Positions 11,426 through 22,679 are shown, counted from the stretch's first letter. The stretch: DNA of 64,000 bases from Micrasema longulum (GCA_022494885.1 JAGVSM010003951.1:186001-250000); one strand, 5' to 3'. Program-made: numbers and translations. The notes: a model not told the origin generated them from the letters alone.

Positions 11426-11885
11426 TTAAAAATTAAAAATCTAAAGACATGCAGTCAAAAGTTTACAGCAGAAAGGTACATAATACAAAAAAAAAACAAT
11501 TTATATCATTTCGTCATTTGAATTTTTTCAAAAAGGTTTCTAACTTTTTACTCAGCTCTTTATTGTACCATTTTTAATACAATTTACAAGTTTTAAACAA
11601 TTATTTTTTTATACTTACGCACCCACACACACGCACCCTCTCCCTCATTCATTCCCACACGCACATGTATCCTCTCCCTCATTCATTCACGCATACACAC
11701 ATTCACATACACATGAATACAAACGTCACACAAATACAATTACTTAACTTCTTTTCTTATATATTATGTGTCATTATATTTACAGTGGATTTTTTTAATT
11801 GGCTTTAGCATTGTTAAGATTTTTCTACTTATTTTGTTTATGTAATAGCTGTAAAAATCCCAAATAAAATAAATAAATAAATAAT
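11426..11885 (+). mobile_element. AT-rich DNA ending in a LINE-like 3' tail
   Basis: Contains a CA/CT-rich simple stretch (11615-11735, repeated CTCCCTCATTCATTC) and closes with TCCCAAATAAAATAAATAAATAAATAA at 11855-11883, a plus-strand LINE tail. No coding sequence is recognisable. Confidence 0.4.
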
Positions 11886-12170
11886 GTTATAAAATACAAT
11901 ATAAACAGAATATTAAGTTCTATTTGATATGTAACATATACGTTGATATTTAAAATTTACAAGACTCACATTAAAGACATCGATGTTGTTAGCATATTGG
12001 TTCGCGAGTACATGCATCCGCATTACTGGTGAATTCGCGCTGTAATTGGTCGACGATGGACCGCAGTAGAACAAAGTATTACATCGGGTAACTCGACCAG
12101 GCACTCGCACATAATTCAAATTGATAAGTTCACAACAATCGAACATTGATGTTATTATTTTAGACAAAAA
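11886..12170 (-). pseudogene. LINE ORF2 C-terminus, minus strand
   Basis: 84 codons containing VRVPGRVTRCNTLFYCG, TNYSANSPVMRMH and NIDVFNVSLVNFK. This is the standard C-terminal pattern of Jockey/CR1-type ORF2 (R.T.LF......TNY..NSP..R....N...ID.F..SL..FK). The 3' UTR is duplicated at 27408-27500. Confidence 0.75.
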
Positions 12171-12259
12171 AGAAAGTCATTTAATTTTCGTCTGTTTTCT
12201 AATGTTCGGATGTTTAAATAATCATTTAAGTATGTGTAATTTATGTATTCAATCGGTAT

Positions 12260-12895
12260 ACTTAATTTAAATTGATAAATGGAATCACTATATAGCCTTT
12301 TCTACAAAATTAAAGATTTTATACCAAGAAAGGAAAAACCTATGATGTACGAAGCCTATGTCAAAAGTAAATTGAGTTACATGATCGCCTTCTGGGGAAC
12401 TGGTAACAAGACAGACATAACAATAATACCAAGACAACAAAATAAAATTCTTAAACTAACATACAACCTACCCTACCTGACCTCTACGACTGAACTGTAC
12501 AAAAAAACACACCAGTTAGACATAAACTACTTGACTAAAATTGAGACCTTAAAAATTGTACACAAAATAACACTGGGAAACATACAAAACGACGACATAA
12601 TATTAGTCAAAAATGCTGACATACACAAATATAACACCAGACAACAACACTATCATATTGAAAAAGCAAAGACAAACACAAGACAGTCAAAAATACTACA
12701 TAATGGACTTAAACACTACAACGACTTACCTTACTACTTGAAAACTTTTACTGGATACAAATTTAAAATCAATCTGAAAAGGCACATGATGACTGAACTA
12801 ACTAGACTAGACGAGACATAAAATGACTAGACAATATTAAATTTATAATGTAACCGTAACGGGTTTTTAAAAATTGTAAATAAATAAATAAAAAA
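12260..12895 (+). pseudogene. LINE ORF2 C-terminal fragment, plus strand
   Basis: An open stretch of 180 codons from 12279 to 12821: thumb-like segment YEAYVKSKLSYMIAFWGTG, QQNKILKLTYNLPYLTSTTE, then HKYNTRQQHYH and LKHYNDLPYYLK. This is the usual end of a Jockey-type RT. A short 3' UTR with GTAACGGGTTTTTAAAAA leads to an AAAT tail at 12880-12897. The long open frame suggests a fairly young copy. 22680-23100 and 50540-51140 show the same plan. Confidence 0.75.
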
Positions 12896-12896
12896 A

Positions 12897-13260
12897 AAAC
12901 GCAAAAATTTATGCTGAACTCTTTCGACGCCCTTAACACGAACCCTGTAGTAATACGGTGACCATATAACTGAGTTATACTCGAGTTGACTTCGCACTAG
13001 GGCAATATACAATGTTTTCATTATTTTTATAGACTTAAAATCCCTCTTACTTGTAATGTTTTGTATGTGTGATAAAACTCAGTTTTTTGTCCAAAAGAGT
13101 ACCTAAGTCTGTCATCTCTGTAACTTTTTCTAATGGTGAAGAATTTATTTTATACGTGAAACGATGGGATGCCTGTTGCGGCAGAATGTCATAATTTTGC
13201 ATTTTTCAATATTAAGAAATAAATTACTTTTTTCAAACCAATTATACTAATTATTAATAT
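12897..13260 (-). pseudogene. LINE RT fragment, minus strand
   Basis: The minus strand reads NLFLNIEKCKIMTFCRN (13225), MTDLGTLLDKKLSF (13110) and ALVRSQLEYNSVIWSPYY (12970), then VERVQHKFLRF. These are RT thumb-region motifs, here broken by frameshifts. Adjacent to, and opposed to, the LINE end at 12260-12895. Confidence 0.7.
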
Positions 13261-13269
13261 TTGATTACA

Positions 13270-14105
13270 GAGCATGCAGAACGATAAGCATGAATTATTA
13301 TTACATCTTTTACCATAGAGCCACAGCTATGCAAACAATGCACCCTTTTTACAATATCTCGAGCAGATCCTAGAAGGAAACAAACATTCAAAACAAATTG
13401 GCTTAGCCGGAGATATCAACATAAATATTGCAAGCGGAAAAGCTTTTGTAATTGAATACACTAATCGTCTTATGCACTTTGGATTTATATCTGTAATTAA
13501 TATACCTACCAACAACAGTCATTAATTTTGAAGATGTTTTTAAATTGACTTAAATTTATTTTCTTATTTAAAGATTCTTTAAAGATTCGTCTCATCGTTT
13601 CTTTGAATCCCTTAAAATATGTATGTGTATATTTATGTTTTTCCTTTTTGAAAAAATGTTATTATTATTTTATTTTATTTTTACATCAGAGCATGTTTTT
13701 CATTCTTTATTTTATTTCTTAACTTTTAATTACTTTTACAAATTTTCTTCATTTTTTTACTTCAATTTAAATTTATAAACAACTTCCATTTATGTGTTTT
13801 TTCCTTCTCTTTTTTGTACTTTAATTAATAACCTTACATATAATTACTTTATAATATGGAAACTTCGCTGGTCCATTGGAGTGTAAAATATGAAACTTTG
13901 TAACTGTACTGTATGTTTCCTAAATAAAAGAAAATAAATAAAAAAAAGAGTGACAAATGAGGCAGAAACTTGTATCGACCACATTTTTGCTGAAATAATT
14001 AACCCCACTGTATCTGCTGTTCTTCGCACCTCTATTACTGATCATTATGTATTAAAACCACAGTTTACCACCCAAAAAGTCGATAACTCATCAAACAACA
14101 TTTTT
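13270..14105 (+). pseudogene. LINE endonuclease fragment split by another LINE
   Basis: The left piece (about 13320-13520) reads LAGDININIASGK and GFISVINIPT. The right piece (about 13946-14090) reads VTNEAETCIDHIFAE, VSAVLRTSITDHYVLKPQ. These are successive APE-endonuclease motifs (GD.N, CIDHIF, SDHY). The break falls at the PT/VTNE junction, where 13521-13945 has been inserted. No RT follows. Confidence 0.75.
13521..13945 (+). mobile_element. Truncated LINE 3' UTR inserted in the endonuclease relic
   Basis: An A/T-rich 3' UTR ending GTATGTTTCCTAAATAAAAG and AAATAAATAAAAAAA. It interrupts the endonuclease reading at 13520/13946. An inverted copy of the same 3' end lies inside the P-like element at 31028-31443 (shared TTAATTAATAACCTTACATA and GGTCCATTGGAG-like strings). 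Confidence 0.7.
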
Positions 14106-14109
14106 TTAT

Positions 14110-14560
14110 TTATTTATACTTTTACGTTGTTTGTATTCTTTTTTTAAATACATAATAATGTTCCCTTACTGGGGTGTCCCGTGCCGAGGGAACATTTTAC
14201 ACATGTGAAGCATGCCTTAAATGAGTTATTTAACAAAGTTAACATAACAATAATAAAAAATGAAAAAACGAAGTTAATTTAAAATTATTAGGTTAAAAAA
14301 ACGTAGTTAATTTAACCTAATTATTATTAACATAACAAGCAATATAAACTAAAATAATCATAAAAAACATAACCAATATATGGACCAATAGACCAAATTT
14401 CAAAACAGTACACACATTTTACCTATTTGGTTTGATCCACCTCCACTATCCATTTCTTAATAGCAATTTTATATTGTGAGTACTTACAATTGTCCTTATG
14501 GATAATGGAAGTAGATTGTACACTTTAACCGAGTAGTAGGCCAATCCTCTTTGACCGAAG
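14110..14560 (-). pseudogene. LINE ORF2 C-terminus and 3' UTR, minus strand
   Basis: The minus strand reads TFGQRGLAYYSVKVYNLLP (14560-14505) and SIRTIVSTHNIKLLLRN, the GQ+.L.Y.GVK.YN.LP pattern of LINE C-termini. The UTR continues to 14155 and carries GTTCCCTCGGCACGGGACAC near the end. Confidence 0.65.
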
Positions 14561-15699
14561 GTATATTATTTTTGAAAGATTATCGTATTTTAAAATATTA
14601 TTTAATTTTGTATTAATTTTCTTTAGACATCTCTAGTAAAAAATATGCTGTATTTTATATTAAAAAATGAAAAGTAATGCTGTCTACCTCAGAACAGGTA
14701 TTTACTATACCTAGTGAGAATAGACCGTGTTTAATATGTTTGCTTATATTTTAATTGGCTTATTTGTATATTTTTTTACCTTCTTCACTGTTTTGCAAAC
14801 ATAATATAATGATACTATAATGAACGCCGATTTTCGGCACTAAACTGAACTGAATGATAGATCAAAATACCTGCCCCTTTCTCCACATCCGCTCCCAAGT
14901 GGAGCCTGTGGACATCACCGGATGCTTCAGGAGTAGGGAGTAGGGTTAACATGGGCTAAAATAGGAAAGCCGGTCGCAGCTTTTTACATCTTTAATTAAC
15001 AACAAAGTTCAGTTTGACATGCATTGAACGGGATGGCGATTATGTGGGAAAATAGTCAACAGGTGTATCAACAATATCCTGTTTTTTTTTAAATAAACTT
15101 TTTATAAAAAAACATAAAAATCATGCAAGTACACTTGCTTTCGGAACATTACATGTAGATTAGATTTCATTAACCATTTCTGGCGATCAGATGTGTTCAT
15201 GTTGGCTACTCCTGACTCAAGGTATGAGGACGATGACATTGAACTATTGAACCGAGTAATGATATTACAACATATCGATGATTAATCGTTTGCGATGTCA
15301 GATTCAGATGTACCCATTAATGTAAGAGGAAAATGAGTTCCAGTTTTAGAACTCTGGAGGTCCGAGACATGATTGCTATCTGTTGTATTTCTAGGTCATA
15401 AAAAAGACCAATGCTCACATTGAAATAAAACCTGAAGCATCATAAAACCATACCTATCAGAACTCGATGGTTGATAGGGCACTGCATTGGTGAAACTGAT
15501 CTTAATTACATGCCTTTTAATTTTATGCATAATATCTTTGACGTATATGTACATTAGAGGTGTGATTTAAATCAGTATTTCTCAAAGTGGGCGATAACAG
15601 TTTAATAACAATACATGTGCCAGTCAGGATTTGTAGACAGTCCACCTGTTTCATGTACCAATAAGTAAAACATCTTATGTTAAAAATGCTTTTTTTCGT
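14561..15699. other. No recognisable gene
   Basis: AT-rich DNA without an open frame worth reporting. A less AT-rich patch at 14870-14960 (CCGCTCCCAAGTGGAGCC) is unassigned. Confidence 0.4.
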
Positions 15700-16141
15700 A
15701 GGACTTTTTCAGTGTACAATACAAAATTTAAAGACATAGATTACACAAACATCACTCTGTCAGATTTAAAATTTACACAAAAAATGCATAATGTAACTTG
15801 GTAGACATTATAATAATTAATATGTACATCTCCCTTCCCCTCTTTATCCTCTCTTCAAGCATCCTTGTCCAATCCCGCCCAATTTACAATAACTTAACTG
15901 TTCTTAAAAAAAATATAAAAAATCTTTGATTATTGAAAAATATTTACGAGTACATGAAAATAACATTTTTATATGTATAAACTTATATGTATTTATTTAA
16001 TATGTAATATATTTTCTTGACTAACTTTGTATACTTTGTGGAAATCTGTTATTAGTTCTGAGTTTATACACTATATCTGTTTGTTTACTATAAATATGTA
16101 TGTAGAATTGGTTGGTTGGTTTCCCAAATAAAATAAAATAA
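15700..16141 (+). mobile_element. LINE 3' end, plus strand
   Basis: 3' UTR ending TTTCCCAAATAAAATAAAATAAC. An inverted copy at 25883-26310 matches over about 430 bp (shared GTATACTTTGTGGAAATCTG-type sequence and TGTACATCTCCCTTCCCC). Immediately downstream, GTCCCCCTGTGGGCGTTAAG opens another repeat piece. Confidence 0.65.
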
Positions 16142-16239
16142 CGTCCCCCTGTGGGCGTTAAGGCTTTCAGTTTTTGTTTCATTTAATTTAATTTGGAACT
16201 TCAATAAAGATACATAAAATAAGCATTGGTGTCATTCAT

Positions 16240-16740
16240 CGTAACCACTTAAATCTCTTCAGGAGAAGCCGGCCTGTTAACAGTTGTCAACCGGCCTTCC
16301 GTTCCACTAGAAGAGTGTTCAACATTTTGTTCCCTACTTTGGTTTATTTCACCAATTGCCCGCACTATATTGACCATGTATGATACTACATCTCGTGTGA
16401 GTTCTTTATTACCCATCACCGATGGGATGTCGCAAAGATCTTCACCCAGGCTTCTGCATCGCGCCTCCAGCTGTTGTCTTTAAAAAGCTGAAAAATGGGG
16501 CAATGTATCAACAGGCAGGGGACATCTTGAGGAGTTTCTTCGTCGCATGGGCAGCTGTCGATTTCGGAGAGCTTGAAGCGATGCAGGTAGCTCATGAACC
16601 CACCATGACCCTGAGAATCTGGGTGAGCTCGTAGCCAGATTTCTGCATTTTCCTGAAATTATAGGCATGGAAAATTGTAGGGAGAAACATTTTAGTAATA
16701 CTCCGGTAGTTTCACTCAAATAACGATCGCTTAGCACTTG
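16240..16740 (-). pseudogene. R1-like LINE ORF2 C-terminus, minus strand
   Basis: The minus strand reads GHGGFMSYLHRFKLSEIDSC, PCDEETPQDV and LLIHCPIFQL, the GHG......C.C.....H.L..CP zinc-binding C-terminus of R1-like ORF2. Similar ends are at 22040-22375, 43566-44610 and 59700-60080. The region continues to about 16240 in other frames. Confidence 0.75.
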
Positions 16741-16814
16741 GCTTACAGATACCGGGGCCGTATACTATTCAGTATTCATATGAAATAATCTTTTAACATA
16801 CAAGAGACAATAAG

Positions 16815-17525
16815 TTGTTTTGGACTATAAACTGACATACAACGAGCATATAGATAATACAGTAAATAAATCACTAAAATTACTTGGCTTCATTAACAGA
16901 ATATCCTCTGATTTTACTAATGTCCGTACAATCAAAACTCTTTATTGCTCAACTGTTCGCCCTCTTCTTGAATATGCCTCCAGTGGTCTGTTCTCCATTC
17001 TATGTCAATCGCATAAATCACATTGAATCAGTCCAACATCGCTTGCTTCGAAAAATAGCGTGGATGCTTGGACTAGAGAGACGTAATTATTCTTATGCTG
17101 AAATAGAGTCAATGTTAAATATTTCTAGTCTACAAAAACGTAGAACTAATATTGACTCCATATATATATGTTCGGCATACTAAATGGTATAATCGATGTT
17201 CCATCATTACTGGGACAAGTAAAATTCAATATTCCGACTCGTAGATTGAGAAACAATGAAGTACTGTTCATCGATCAGCATAGAACAAACTATGGCCTAA
17301 ATTCTCCAATGACCCGCCTTTGTCGTATTGTTAACTCAAGACAGGATCTGGACTTTTTTGGTTTAAGTTTACAACGATTTAAACGAGCACTAAATAAATA
17401 GTCCAGATCTTGTCTCGATGTCCCTTATGTTTGTCAATGCTTCTTTCTTTTTTTTTAAAATGTTTTAAACTATTCTTTTATTGTAATATTTAAACCTTAT
17501 AAATTGTATACATGGACAATGTCCG
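16815..17525 (+). pseudogene. Jockey-like LINE C-terminal fragment (family J)
   Basis: YKLTYNEHIDNTVNKSLKLL, FTNVRTIKTLYCSTVRPLLE, INHIESVQHRLLRKIAWMLG and, after a frameshift near 17170, FNIPTRRLRNNEVLF, TNYGLNSPMTRLCRIVN. Ends with a stop at 17399. The 3' UTR leads straight into the (AAAT)n microsatellite. Sister copies lie at 29317-30005 (plus) and 60605-61960 (minus). Confidence 0.85.
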
Positions 17526-17757
<232 letters not shown>

Positions 17758-18125
17758 TAAATGGCGAATTCAAATTAATCTCCAGCGAATCCGGAACAAC
17801 AGCCTTAAAGTAAATCGGATGAATCCTTCACATTAGATATGTTTAAAAATGCTTCGTTTCAATTTTTACAAAAAAGAATATGTTTCAACCTATTGGCGCG
17901 TACCGCCCCGTGTGGGGCGGGAAAATCCTGCTCAATAAGCGTATGGCCCTTCGGTTGGGACCAAGTATTTATTTCTTTATAAAACCCATATACTATCTAA
18001 AATTTGATTACCTGTGACATCTATGGACGATTTGACAAAAACAAAGTCGTTTTTAAAATATTTATTTTACCGACCGAGTTACAGTCATTTTAAAATGTCA
18101 ATAATATCTTACTACTGTAGAGGTT
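17758..18125. other. No recognisable gene
   Basis: Contains a short GC-rich patch at 17898-17925 (CGTACCGCCCCGTGTGGGGC). No coding sequence or named repeat is seen. Confidence 0.4.
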
Positions 18126-18544
18126 AATTGAGGGCACTACTTGCAAACCCGGCAAAATCCATATATCTTAATTTTGAGCAAATCACAAAAAACTGATACA
18201 ATACTTAACTTTAACTTTTTTTAAAAACTTATTTTTTAAATTAAAATCAGTAGATATTTTATAAGTAAGCAGTGATGACATAAGCATGATTATGTCAAGA
18301 AAGAGTAGTGAAATAAAAAAAAAATATATAGATATCACCAACTTAGCAATACTCAAGTAGAGGTTGCCATGTTTGCAACAAAGCCGATAATTTAAAAATC
18401 AAGTCTTACAAATTAAGCCGTATTTTTAACTGACAATGTTTTTACAAATTATTGTAAAAAATTGTATTCTCAATAAGTTTCAATTAATATCTCACTTTTT
18501 TCAAATTTTGGATTTTGCCGGGTTCGCAAGTTGTACCCTCAATT
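18126..18544. mobile_element. MITE with ~36-bp terminal inverted repeats
   Basis: The left end AATTGAGGGCACTACTTGCA continues AACCCGGCAAAATCCA (18126-18161). The right end (18509-18544) is its reverse complement with three mismatches. The 419-bp interior is AT-rich and non-coding. Flanks show no clear target duplication, so the superfamily is undetermined. Confidence 0.75.
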
Positions 18545-19099
18545 GCTCATTTTAAAAAGGTTCTTTTAAAATGCAAATTTGAACTCAGAAATAGGTTATG
18601 GCACGTTTGAAAATAATAATTGCAATAGCTGTTTTTAAAATTCGCAACCAATGGTATGTTTTAAAAATTTGGAGGGCTCTAGAAAACTTTTCATTCTCTA
18701 AGAGGAAGAGGGGTGAAATAAGTTTTAGAACCTATGATTTAAATGCACGCTCTATTGACGTTAAGATCAGCTTACACGAAGATCTGAAAATAGACTCGTT
18801 TACCGGGAATAGCGTCACATCAAAACCATAACATTAATTAGGTAATTCTGAATATTAATCTCGGCACTAGGCAATAAATAGTAGTACAATGGAAGCGAAC
18901 CCTTGACCCTCACGTCCGCGCGATGTCTCCCGACTCCCAACCACTCGCCTATTAGTTAACTAGTATTAATTAGTTACTAGCAGGAGACAGTCGACTGTTA
19001 CATACGAGAGATTTCGGACATTCGGGAATTATTTAATCGGCCCCGCGGGCCTCATTACATTGACCCTACGGGTAGACGTCTGCTGCGGACAGCAATTAT
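18545..19099. other. Unassigned DNA with a less AT-rich patch
   Basis: A 77-codon ORF at 18598-18831 shows no family resemblance. 18885-19075 is distinctly less AT-rich (CCTTGACCCTCACGTCCGCG; ATCGGCCCCGCGGGCCTC) but unassigned. Confidence 0.4.
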
Positions 19100-19455
19100 T
19101 CACATATTACAACAGAGATGAAGAGCATTTTAGTGAAGGTAATATAGAAGTCTAGGCATCTACAGGGCATATGACCTGTCATTGGCTGGTATAAGTGGCC
19201 AATTTAAACACTGTGTAAAATTCACCATTCTGCCCATATTTGAACATTTATATTCCTTCAATTATTTCATATGTTGATATTTTAAAAGTTAAAGAGCTGA
19301 AACCTTTATTTACGCGGGTGAGATTCATCTGATTGAATTATATCACCTACATACTAGGCAACGCCTGAAATGTTTATTTTTCAATTTTTATACTTCTTCA
19401 TGGACCAGGTGGATTTATCAACAATATTTTGAGTTTGTCCAATATAGGCAGAATG
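19100..19455 (-). repeat. Repeat family N, minus-strand copy
   Basis: Same order as the copy at 10086-11130: CAGAGATGAAG, AAGTCTAGGCATCTACAGGG, CCTGTCATTGGCTGG, GTGGCCA, TTCACCATTCTGCC, ACTAGGCAACGCCTGA. Here the small ORF has a stop at codon 3. Confidence 0.75.
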
Positions 19456-20082
19456 GTGTATGTTCTACCTACTTGTCATATCGACATTATATGATCGAAA
19501 CAAGCCAATGGAATGACCGCAAACAATTAGTCCGCGTTCCTTACGTCATTAATATTCAAAATAGTTCTCATTTATATTTTAAATAGGCTTCTGAAATAAA
19601 CAGTGCCCACTTCAAAGCGATTATAAACTCCAATAAATCCCAATTCAAGCAAAAAATACTCGCTTAAACATGAATTTTGTATGACTTTTGGAAATCATCT
19701 AGACTGTACGCTTAACGATCATCTACAAAGCCGGCTCCTTTAACGTCTCGAGACATACACTCAGAAAGATAGTAAAACATATGGAAAAAATATAATAACT
19801 AAATTATTGTTTTAGAGTGGTAACTTTCTAACACTTAGATACTCTTATTTGTTCATAGGAATGAACCTAGCGAAATTATTATCACATCTAGGCGTTCGTT
19901 TTATTAAAGTGACAGTCATGTCGGAATTTAATTCGACTTCAAAACTTACATATTTCTCTCTCATATTTTTAATAGGCTTTTAAGATAAAAAGTGCCAACC
20001 TCAAAACGATTAAAAAATTTAATAAATCATAACTAAAGGAAAAATTGCTCGGTGGAACAAAAAAATTGACACTTTTAATGCG
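19456..20082. repeat. Diverged direct duplication, ~400-bp period
   Basis: The stretch at 19560-19680 (ATTTTAAATAGGCTTCTGAAAT, then AGTGCCCACTTCAAAGCGAT) recurs at 19965-20060 (TTTTTAATAGGCTTTTAAGAT, then AGTGCCAACCTCAAAACGAT). No coding sequence is seen. Confidence 0.5.
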
Positions 20083-20390
20083 TAGATAAACGTATGGAGG
20101 GGTTCTAGACCCGTCGGTATAAACCGATGTACTTCCATCAAAAGTTGATGGTGGGGGTATCTGTACTATAGCTTTGTAGTCGGTCGGGAGACTTTTATCT
20201 TCAACTATGACGTCATACTGAAGCTATGTCATTTTAGAGCGTAGATATGTGTACCGTGACGTACGCTACCCCTTGTTTCATATCGATGTACCTACCCAAA
20301 ACTTGAAGGTGAGGGGTCGGTAGTATATACTTATAATCGCTAGAGGGAATTTATCTATAACTATACCGTCAAGGTGAAGATATGACGTCT
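20083..20390. repeat. Dimer of a ~145-bp unit
   Basis: Two diverged units start GCGTAGATAAACGTATGGAG and GCGTAGATATGTGTACCGTG. Each contains CGATGTAC, then CCA(T/A)CAAAAGTTGA or CCCAAAACTTGAAGGT-like sequence, and ends near GACGTC. Unclassified. Confidence 0.5.
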
Positions 20391-20767
20391 TTATCTTTCC
20401 ATAATAATCGAGGCACTATAGGGCTCACATTAATAAGAAGTAGACTTGATATTCCAAGCCATATTTCGTGTGAAATATGATGGCGCTTCGTTTATTCTCG
20501 CTGGCGCCCATCTTTGAAATTAATCCAGGGATCGGCCACTCTAGACTTATTAATATTTTTTAATGTTTGAAGGACATTATTAATCAAGATTAAAATAACA
20601 TAACTTCGTCTTTTATGCACCACTTTATAAACCAACTAGTTTTGCCAACACATCGCCTTTTACTTGCAGTTTTTAGGAGTTTTCTGAACACATTCTAACA
20701 AATAATAACTCATTTACTTTGAAGCCGGAATCGACGTTTGACACGTAAACAAAAAAAATACCATAAA

Positions 20768-20990
20768 TTTGTTGCAACAGAGCGGAAAAACATTTTTAAG
20801 AAGGGAATATGATAGTCTAGGCATTTACAGGGCTGTCATTGGCTGGTTTCCCAAAGTTTTGTTAAATTAACCACATGGTAAAAGAAGAAGTACCAAAATT
20901 GAAAAATTGTTTTCAGGCGTTGCCTAGTAGGGTGAATTGGTTCAGCCGGATTAATCTCACCCACACGATAAAGGTAAAGGAGGCAGTTAG
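20768..20990. repeat. Repeat N fragments, opposed halves
   Basis: 20768-20852 is the minus-oriented end (TTGCAACAGAGCGG, TCTAGGCATTTACAGGGC). 20858-20990 is a plus-oriented middle (GAAAAATTGTTTTCAGGCGT, TTGCCTAGTAGG, ATTAATCTCACCCACACG). Their arrangement is head to head. Confidence 0.65.
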
Positions 20991-21000
20991 TATTATACCT

Positions 21001-21162
21001 AAGATTAACAAATTACAACAGAGATGGAGTAAACCTTAAATAAGGGAATATGGAAGTCTAGGCATTTACAGAGCTTATGACCTGTCATTGCCCTGTAAAT
21101 GCCTAGACTTCCATATTCCCTTATTTAAGGTGTTCTCCATCCCTGTTGTAATTTGTTAATCT
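21001..21162. repeat. Long palindrome built from repeat N ends
   Basis: Left arm 21003-21072 (AAGATTAACAAATTACAACA ... GTCTAGGCATTTACAG) and right arm 21092-21162 (CTGTAAATGCCTAGACTTCC ... TTGTTAATCTT) are near-perfect reverse complements around a ~20-nt loop. This gives a ~70-bp-arm hairpin made of two opposed repeat N termini. Confidence 0.85.
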
Positions 21163-21545
21163 TAATGACTCCCGGGGGGGTGAAATCCAGTCTTTTGTCT
21201 GCGAACATTTGGACAAACTCAAACTCGAATGTTGGAATGAAACCAACTGGTCCAAGAAGAAGTTTAAAAATTGAAAAATTGTTTTCAGGCGTTGCCTAGT
21301 ATGAAATAATTCAGTCAGATGAATCTCTTCACAACAATAAAGGTTTCAGTTCTTTTACTTCACCAAAGTCAACAGATGGAAGAGTTGAGAAAATGTGGAT
21401 GTTTAAACATAGGCAGAATGGTGAATGTTACACAGTGTGTAAACTGGCCACTTAAACCAACCAATGACAGGTCATAAGCCCTGTGAATGCCTAGACTTCC
21501 ATATTACCTTCTCAAGAATGTTTTCCCTCTCTGTTGCAACAAATT
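21151..21545 (+). repeat. Repeat family N, plus-strand copy
   Basis: Runs from AATTTGTTAATCTTAATGAC through GAAATCCAGTCTTTTGTCTG, GGCGTTGCCTAGTATG, the small ORF (21376-21477, 33 codons) and ACAGGTCATAAGCCCTGTGA to CTGTTGCAACAAATTT. The next bases (21550-21610) resemble the start of another unit (GGAGGAAATCCAGCTAGTCT), implying a tandem tendency. Confidence 0.8.
21376..21477 (+). CDS. Small conserved ORF of repeat N (33 codons)
   Basis: Begins MEELRKCGC, continues NIGRMVNVTQCVNWPLKP and ends DRS-stop. Equivalent open frames sit at 34532-34642 and 58905-59006. Stop-free but partial frames are at 36955-37030, 45128-45211 and on the minus strand at 10900-10822. The protein has no recognised family. 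Preservation may reflect function in an autonomous relative, or only the youth of the copies. The call as coding is tentative. Confidence 0.3.
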   Translation: MEELRKCGCLNIGRMVNVTQCVNWPLKPTNDRS

Positions 21546-21633
21546 TAAATATGAATAACTTCATAGGGAGGAAATCCAGCTAGTCTGCAAGCATTTGAAC
21601 ATACTCAAAACTTTGTCAAAAAAAATTCGTGTA

Positions 21634-22018
21634 TTGAAGCGATTATGCGCAGCTTATCATTATATTTGATTATTCATAAAAATGTTTTACGGTAACTTTA
21701 TTTAAAGAAAAACGAACAAATAATTTAATATTTCATATAAATCATTGCCAGCATTTGTATTTATCTCCGAATAAAAAAATAATAAAGGGCGCCCAGCGCC
21801 AGCAATGAGCCAAGGAACTAGCCGATTACTCCAGCTTATTTCTTCATACAAATAAGTGTACTATCTTTTGGACATCTTAAATCCAGTGGCGGGATTTTTC
21901 TCCTAGAGTAAACATGCAGATTACATAAATTCTTTTTAGATTATCGATTTGGAAAAGAGTATTTCAAACATTATTTCTTAAGGACTGTTTTTCTTTGAGA
22001 TAATACTTTTGACATATG
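21634..22018. repeat. Unclassified repeat, direct copy at 55060-55422
   Basis: Both copies begin GAAGCGATTATGCGCAGCTT and share GCTTATTTCTTCA-like, TTTTTCTCCTAGA and TTTTGACATA strings in the same order over about 370-385 bp. No ORF or terminal repeats are visible. Confidence 0.7.
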
Positions 22019-22039
22019 ACTTACAACACATGTGGCACT

Positions 22040-22375
22040 CGATATTCCCAATCACTGGACTACGCAGTTTTTATCAGGCCATGATAAATTTAAGGACAAA
22101 TAATTTGTTTTCAATATTGTTGATTCCCCTTCGTGCTGCTGCAGATATCCTTATCAGTCTTCTGAACACATCCTGTGGTCTTGTCCCTTTCCCGCTCTCT
22201 ATGATTACCAAATGGAGCTTCTCGCTACTATCCGTGGCCCTGATATAGGTCCTGTCGGATATGCATATCTGGTGGCTTCCAAAAAGAATTTCAAGGCTTT
22301 TAAAAAGTTTTGTAATAATTTCAGTGAATTGATCATGTCCAATCAATTTAATCCTTTTTTCTCAATCCAATGAAG
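22040..22375 (+). pseudogene. R1-like LINE ORF2 C-terminus, plus strand
   Basis: One plus-strand frame reads SCCCRYPYQSSEHILWSCPF, then LYDYQMELLATIRG, FKAFKKFCNNF and a stop at about 22371. CC...SEHILWSCP is the zinc-binding motif typical of R1-like ORF2 ends. Upstream coding sequence is lost. Confidence 0.7.
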
Positions 22376-22679
22376 TGCATATTATGTACTTCTGTATGAC
22401 CTTCTTGCTACCAGATAACGGATAGCTTTTTTGGCAGCTTTTCTCGTTTGTCAACAAGCAACTGTTCCGTGTATGTGGGCACTGCCAAGAAGACTAATGT
22501 CCTCAGATGCGGTGTGCGGTATGTGGTGGGCCAGCTGCTTTTCGTTTGGGTTATGTAGTAGGATTTTGGATTTGTGAACAGAATAACGATGCGATGTCGC
22601 CATATACTGACGGATGGTGGTATTTTTTTTACAGCAATAGTCCGGGGACCGGCAATCGATACAAAGAACTTTCTGCCTC
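22376..22679. other. Unassigned DNA
   Basis: No convincing gene. An ORF starting at 22507 owes its recognisable content only to the LINE that begins near 22680. Confidence 0.4.

Noticed and set aside
18598..18831. 77-codon ORF
   Set aside because: No motif, no splice context and no family resemblance; chance open frame.
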